Part shown: piece by piece, positions 59,285 through 64,000 of the stretch
Layout: each line of letters starts with the position of its first letter
How positions within the stretch are numbered: the stretch's first letter is position 1
Assembly (NCBI GenBank): GCA_014898425.1
Contig: RCSZ01000022.1
Location: forward strand, 62,001-126,000
DNA: 64,000 bases
Reading direction: 5' to 3'
Origin: Botryotinia globosa
Taxonomy: Eukaryota > Ascomycota > Leotiomycetes > Helotiales > Sclerotiniaceae
Notes under the pieces: model-generated
Database searches by the model: none
Seen by the model: the letters and a program-made list of their open reading frames with translations, nothing else
Told to the model about the DNA's origin: nothing
Translations under genes and position numbers: made by a program

Positions 59285-61015
59285 ATGCCACGCCAACAAC
59301 CACGTCGTCTCCACCTGAGAAAGCTCATTCGAAACTTCATCCGGAGACATGTCCCTCGCATTCCCCTCTCCGTAACCATCTATCTCGATCATTATTTTTC
59401 CTGCATTCAAAAGTATTTTCTAAGCTTGTTGTTAATGTTGTTCTTCTGCACAGTATTTGGTACATCAATTGTGGTTCATGGGCCGAAAATAATGGAAAAA
59501 GGGAAAGAGTGTTCAGAAAATCTTTCGCTTTGTGTATGGGAGACTGCGGATTTGGGTATGCCTTATTGGCTTGCTGAGCCGGATTCAAAACTAAATTCTT
59601 CGTCAAAGGAGGCTGAGAGGAATGGAATTGGGGAGGGTTGGACTGCAGAGATCTCAAAACAAAAACAACGATACGGTCGGGAATTCCCCTATAAATTCAA
59701 TGGGAATCGGCAAAGTTGTTCTTCACTACACACGGCAACATCACAGGCATACGCATACTCTCACGCCAATACAAATCGGCAGAGCTTTCCTTCGGGTCTC
59801 TATACAATGACGCATACTCCAAGTTCTTCAGATCTGCTATCTTGTACTTCGAACTACTTATCTGCAGTTGACATTCTTCTTTCCGCTGAACATATTGAAA
59901 GTATTCTTACTCTCTCAGACATCGACCCAAGTATTAACAGCAACCACAATTACCCCACTCCATCTCTCCTAATGCCCATCTACCAAACCTTCCAATCTCA
60001 TCTTCGTTCCCTCCACAAGCACCTAGATACCCTCACAAACGAAACCTATCCCAATTACATTCAAACCTGGACTTTGAGTAGTAAATCTCTTTTCCAATCA
60101 TCTTCTCGAAGCAGCAGCAATATTTCCGCTGCGTTAACACGATTTGAGCGGGCGATGGTGGGGTATCATAAATGTACACAGATAAATGGGGATGAGATGG
60201 AGAACATTAAGGCTGGTAGATGGAAGTTTAGGGGATTGGAAAGCGCATATTTAGCGAGGAAAGAGAGGCAAGGAGAGATGAAGAAGAGGGCACATGAGGC
60301 TAGGAAGGAAGTGGATGCTATTGAGAGGGGATGGTGGATGTGGTGGGTATTTATGAAGGGGGTTGCGGGAGATGTGGAGATTGCAGGGGGGCATGTTGTG
60401 AGGATGCTGAGAAGGGTAGAGTTGTGGATTGGGGTTATTGAAGAGGATGTTAGGGTACTCATGAAGGGGATTGATGAGTTAATTGTTGGAATTGAAGCAC
60501 ACATCAATTGTGAGAGAATGGAACAGGAGAAATGGCAAAATAAATGGCACGAGTTTGTACTGGGGGTAGATGATGATAGAAACAATAGGATTGAAGGGTT
60601 GGAGAAGAGAATGAAGGAAGTGGACAAATTGCAGGATCATTTGAAGCTTGTTCAAACGGAGTTGAAGGGAATGAAGGGAATGAGAAAGGAGGTAGGGAGA
60701 AGAAAGGTGGAGGTTGAGAGATTGATAGGTGCTTGGAGGGAGATGGTTGTGAGGGAGAAGATATGGTGTTTTTGGCCCGGGGTACCTGATAGATGGATGG
60801 ATGGAGGGTTTGCGGGCGGGAAAGGAAGGGATGGAGGAGAAGGGGGTGAGACAATCATCGAATGGGATAACACAACACGAGATTGGATTGAACAGGTTGA
60901 ATTATGGTGTCAAGGTAGAGGTAAGGAAAGAGGACTAGCGGAGGTGGTAAGGAAGAGGGTGGTGATTTTTGTCAAGGAAATCGAAGAGGGGAAGGTGGTG
61001 TTAGAGGAAGATTAA
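59285..61015 (+). CDS. Hypothetical 576-residue protein, one membrane segment and coiled-coil stretches
   Basis: A single uninterrupted ATG-initiated frame of 576 codons ending at TAA. I do not recognise a family. The N-terminus is very basic (RRLHLRKLIRNFIRRH), followed by a hydrophobic span at about residues 44-65 (FLSLLLMLFFCTVFGTSIVV), a likely signal-anchor or membrane helix. A Ser/Thr/Tyr-rich low-complexity stretch spans about 100-190. From about 285 to 490 it is charged and helical: residues 318-348 and 435-490 (LEKRMKEVDKLQDHL…VEVERLIGAW) look like coiled coil. A Gly-rich linker (508-522) precedes a final helical part. Codon use is host-like. A pyrimidine tract upstream supports the start. 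A structural or cell-wall/septum-associated role would be guesswork. Confidence 0.8.
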   Translation: MPRQQPRRLHLRKLIRNFIRRHVPRIPLSVTIYLDHYFSCIQKYFLSLLLMLFFCTVFGTSIVVHGPKIMEKGKECSENLSLCVWETADLGMPYWLAEPDSKLNSSSKEAERNGIGEGWTAEISKQKQRYGREFPYKFNGNRQSCSSLHTATSQAYAYSHANTNRQSFPSGLYTMTHTPSSSDLLSCTSNYLSAVDILLSAEHIESILTLSDIDPSINSNHNYPTPSLLMPIYQTFQSHLRSLHKHLDTLTNETYPNYIQTWTLSSKSLFQSSSRSSSNISAALTRFERAMVGYHKCTQINGDEMENIKAGRWKFRGLESAYLARKERQGEMKKRAHEARKEVDAIERGWWMWWVFMKGVAGDVEIAGGHVVRMLRRVELWIGVIEEDVRVLMKGIDELIVGIEAHINCERMEQEKWQNKWHEFVLGVDDDRNNRIEGLEKRMKEVDKLQDHLKLVQTELKGMKGMRKEVGRRKVEVERLIGAWREMVVREKIWCFWPGVPDRWMDGGFAGGKGRDGGEGGETIIEWDNTTRDWIEQVELWCQGRGKERGLAEVVRKRVVIFVKEIEEGKVVLEED

Positions 61016-63290
61016 TAGATTTGCTTTTAAACAGTACTGGGCACTCTTATCCGTCTGGCTGATTCACATCCAGAAAAGGCAGAACAGTACCCGTCAAAAT
61101 CTCCACGGTTGATAACCCGGCGGTTATATATCGGGCGGTTCCTGCGGGTAGAGCATTGGGTGCTCAACATCGATGAATTATCAAGGAAGCAGAATGATAT
61201 GAGAATAGAAGAGAAACTATAGAGAAATAAATACCTTTAAGAACTTTTCCCTGTTCTATTCGAAGTGCTCCCCCACATTAGGTGCGCAAACATCGTATCT
61301 CAATAACTTCAAACAATTACTTTCATTGTATGCACAAGAATCACACAGTAGCTGAGGTTAGAAATTAGAGACTTCAACCCAGCGTTTATGAACATCCCAG
61401 AGAAGTAATCGACCATTCCTCGTAACCCCGTTCCTTTTTTTTTCTTCTTCTCTTTTTGCCAGTGTTCCCACTCACAAAGCGATAAGAGCAGGATAAATCA
61501 TAAGATCAAAATGGTGGGATAAAACTTATACACCAAAGTAATGCGACCGAAGTAATGAACTCAGTGTGATGAAGTCGGAGTGACGAGAACATCTATGCAT
61601 ATTGATGAGGATAATATGAGATAGGATAAGATAAGATGAGACGAAATGAGTTACAAGAATCATTGGGCAATCGGGTATTCCGCAATTTTGGAAAGCTGAA
61701 CCTTCATTGAAAATTGTTATCACGCTATTATAGAATGACTTGCATCAATTTGGTCTTATCTGAGAACTCCTACTGAGGAATATCGAAGTGGATGTGGTTA
61801 GTACACAACTAAAAGTTTCTGTCCCATAGAGCGAGAAAATTTTCTAGGATACCCAGAAAGGCTGCAAAGCCTCGAAACAATCATCAGAACTCAAATTTGC
61901 TAGAGGAACCCAGTATATTGAAGATTCGGGGGACGAAACTCAAAAATGACATGATCGCAACCGCTTGTCTTTTGAAGCTCTCCTCAACAATTACCAAGTC
62001 TGTTGTCGAGGACTTGTGTGGACTCAATGCACCCTCATCAACACCTGCATCTGCTCAAGCACCGTAGTCAAGTGGGGCAACAAGGTCTTGATCTTGAAGA
62101 GGAAGATCTCTCTACGAGATAGTCAGGTAGCTATTAGTTGGAGGATCGAACATGAGTATTCCTCGGTCTATTACCTGCTCAAAGCTCGGAGCTTTAAATC
62201 ATTGACATTCTCGGTATGTTGAAATGCGAATCGTAGAATAGGCTTACTAGCTTCTCCTGCAATAAGCTTGATGCTTCGTTCAAATCAATCTATTACAACA
62301 TGCCTTGGTAGGTATGAAGAGCGAAAGTGATCTAATGGTGAATGATCTAAAGTTTTCATCTTTAATCTCCTGGCAAGCCCAAATCATAATAAGACACCCC
62401 TCGGCAGTCTCATCGACATTCATAGTAGCATTGGAATTAGAAGCGAGCAGTGGCTTCATCACACTCGTTCTCTCATTCCTCTTCCCTTCCCCACAAGCCG
62501 ACTAGGTATAGTCGAAGAAGAGTTTAGCCCATAAACGAAGGGATCAATCGAAGCTCGGAACACATTTTTTTATGGGCGATAGTTGATGATTGTGAAATGC
62601 CTCTTTCGAGGTTCATTCTTTGCTGCTCCTGCAAATCTGAGAGTTTTAAGCCAGGTGTCTATCTTAAAGTCGTATGAAGGCCTCCATAGACCACTTTTTG
62701 TGCGCCAGTTGATGGGTAGCTCATACAATTTGAGTTGTTTTGCGAATACCCAGCTCAACAAAACTCAATAGGGGTTATCTGTGAATATCATTATTGCTTT
62801 GATAAAGGAGATTGCCATATCTCAAAGACCATCAGTCTCGCTAAAGAGTGTAATCTAATCGGCAAGATTGCTTATTGTATCGTGTCTCATTGTAAGGAAA
62901 GAAACTCGATTGGCTTGAAGCTCAATTGTCAATGTCGAATATACAAGATAGCCCAAGCCTATTTTGCGTAATTTTACAGCTAAGAGTTTTCATCAATGTG
63001 AGCAACAGATATATGGGAAATCTTGATTTGTTGATGAATTGCAACACCTTACAAACTAATCGATTATACCCACCTCCCTTTCCGATGTACCCCTTCTCAT
63101 TTTTGCTATTCTCACTTCACATAAATCCTTAAATCATTCCCGAACTTCATCTGGATTCTAAAATATCGTGAAGTTTTGGAGTAGGTTGGGGTATTGAAAT
63201 GTGAAATGTGAGATGAATATCACTCACTCCACTCATAGTCAAACTTAAATATCAAAAATCAAAAGCTGACCAATAGTATTTTTGATTATA
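61016..63290. other. Moderate-GC sequence downstream of the 576-residue gene
   Basis: Host-like composition with frames no longer than 85 codons on overlapping strands. A 38-codon frame near 61948-62062 (starting MIATACLLKLSS) has normal codon use but no known domain and could be a remnant or short exon. No RNA gene was found. Confidence 0.4.
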
Positions 63291-63480
63291 CTTTTAATTA
63301 TTTACTAATGAGCGGAGATATAACTGTGCACAGGGTAGTTGTATATACGAAGAGGAGTGGCAAGGCCTTATACTATATAAGAGTAACGATGACTAAGCAC
63401 CCATGACTTATAGCACTAATAGTAGTAGTAGTAGTAGTATTTATTAATGTCCATCGAGCCAGCTTAAAACCAACCCTGGG
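63291..63480. other. Possible LTR-like fragment with AGT microsatellite
   Basis: Contains CTATATAAGAG (a TATA-like motif) and a run of seven TAG/AGT triplets at 63420-63440, at the transition to the next AT-rich block. No second copy lies in this window, so an LTR is only suspected. Confidence 0.3.
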
Positions 63481-64000
63481 AATCTTCTAAAGGATATAGG
63501 AATATATTAAGCTATAAACTTATTTAATATCTTAAAAAGCAATTTATATATATAGAAATTAAAGTTTCTTTGAGTAATTCCTTCTTCATTAATTGAAATA
63601 AAACTAATAGTATTTTAGAATTTTAAAAACCCAAATATAATTTTTTAAAAATAAACAAATATAATATTATGAAGATATATATTTATAAAATATATTAATA
63701 TTGAAAGAAACTCTTATTATATCTTTTAGTTATTATTTAAATTAAATAAAAGAAAAGTAGGGTTTAATTGAAAAAAAAATTGAAAAAAAGAAAAAAAGAA
63801 AAAAGAATAATTAGAGATTCTTAGTAAAAATAGATATTAGTATAAAACTAAATAATTTCGAAGAATTCAATCAATATTAATAATTATATTATTAAAAACA
63901 AAAAATAACAAAAATCTTTTATTATTGATAAGAATGGAAATAAAAGTAATTATTTAAATCATTTCTTGAATTAAATTAGCAATTTATAATATAATATCAA
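63481..64000. other. Start of a further AT-rich block
   Basis: AT content rises sharply and all frames close. It resembles the mutated repeat blocks elsewhere in the window and runs off the edge. Confidence 0.5.

Noticed and set aside
60166..60873. Minus-strand frames of 73-153 codons over the 576-codon gene
   Set aside because: Antisense shadows with Ser/Pro-rich composition and no own features.

Overview
The window looks like a nuclear contig of a filamentous ascomycete (Pezizomycotina). Moderate-GC islands alternate with very AT-rich blocks that are dense graveyards of transposable elements. Copies differ almost only by C-to-T and G-to-A transitions, and the transposon reading frames are riddled with stops. 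That is the signature of repeat-induced point mutation (RIP). A leotiomycete such as a Botrytis/Sclerotinia relative is a guess from the look of the elements, not something shown here. Only two ordinary protein genes are convincing. No bacterial, organellar, CRISPR or viral feature was seen.

Layout. 1-1237: anonymous island with a short solo LTR (372-538). 1238-7795: full-length Ty1/copia element on the minus strand (target duplication GTATA) carrying a fold-back TIR element. 7796-13537: gene-poor island with two solo LTRs that look unmutated (170 bp and 236 bp, perfect target duplications). 13538-21325: second copia copy on the plus strand (target duplication TCCTG), carrying a Tc1/mariner-type element. 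21326-24818: island with two diverged LTRs, one split by a hAT-like element. 24819-56049: a 31-kb AT-rich block bounded by a 62-bp inverted repeat. It holds a Ty3/gypsy element with a chromodomain-like C-terminus (41306-47882), four solo LTRs, a second Tc1-like element, several small TIR elements, a three-copy 0.65-kb repeat, a tRNA-like repeat pair, and a 2.4-kb AT minisatellite. 56050-63480: gene island. 63480-64000: start of another AT-rich block.

The two genes are divergent and about 1.55 kb apart. One encodes a J-domain protein with a C-terminal hydrophobic segment (56331-57731, minus). The other encodes a 576-residue protein with one N-terminal membrane segment and helical, coiled-coil-like stretches (59285-61015, plus). 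Nothing ties them to a shared pathway.

The strongest direct evidence is a set of target-site duplications found by reading the element borders. They fix the ends of most LTR elements to the base and allow a relative nesting order. I found no clearly new biological system. The most unusual structures are the inverted repeats framing the 31-kb block, the two long-armed fold-back elements, and the contrast between heavily mutated full-length elements and nearly intact short solo LTRs.
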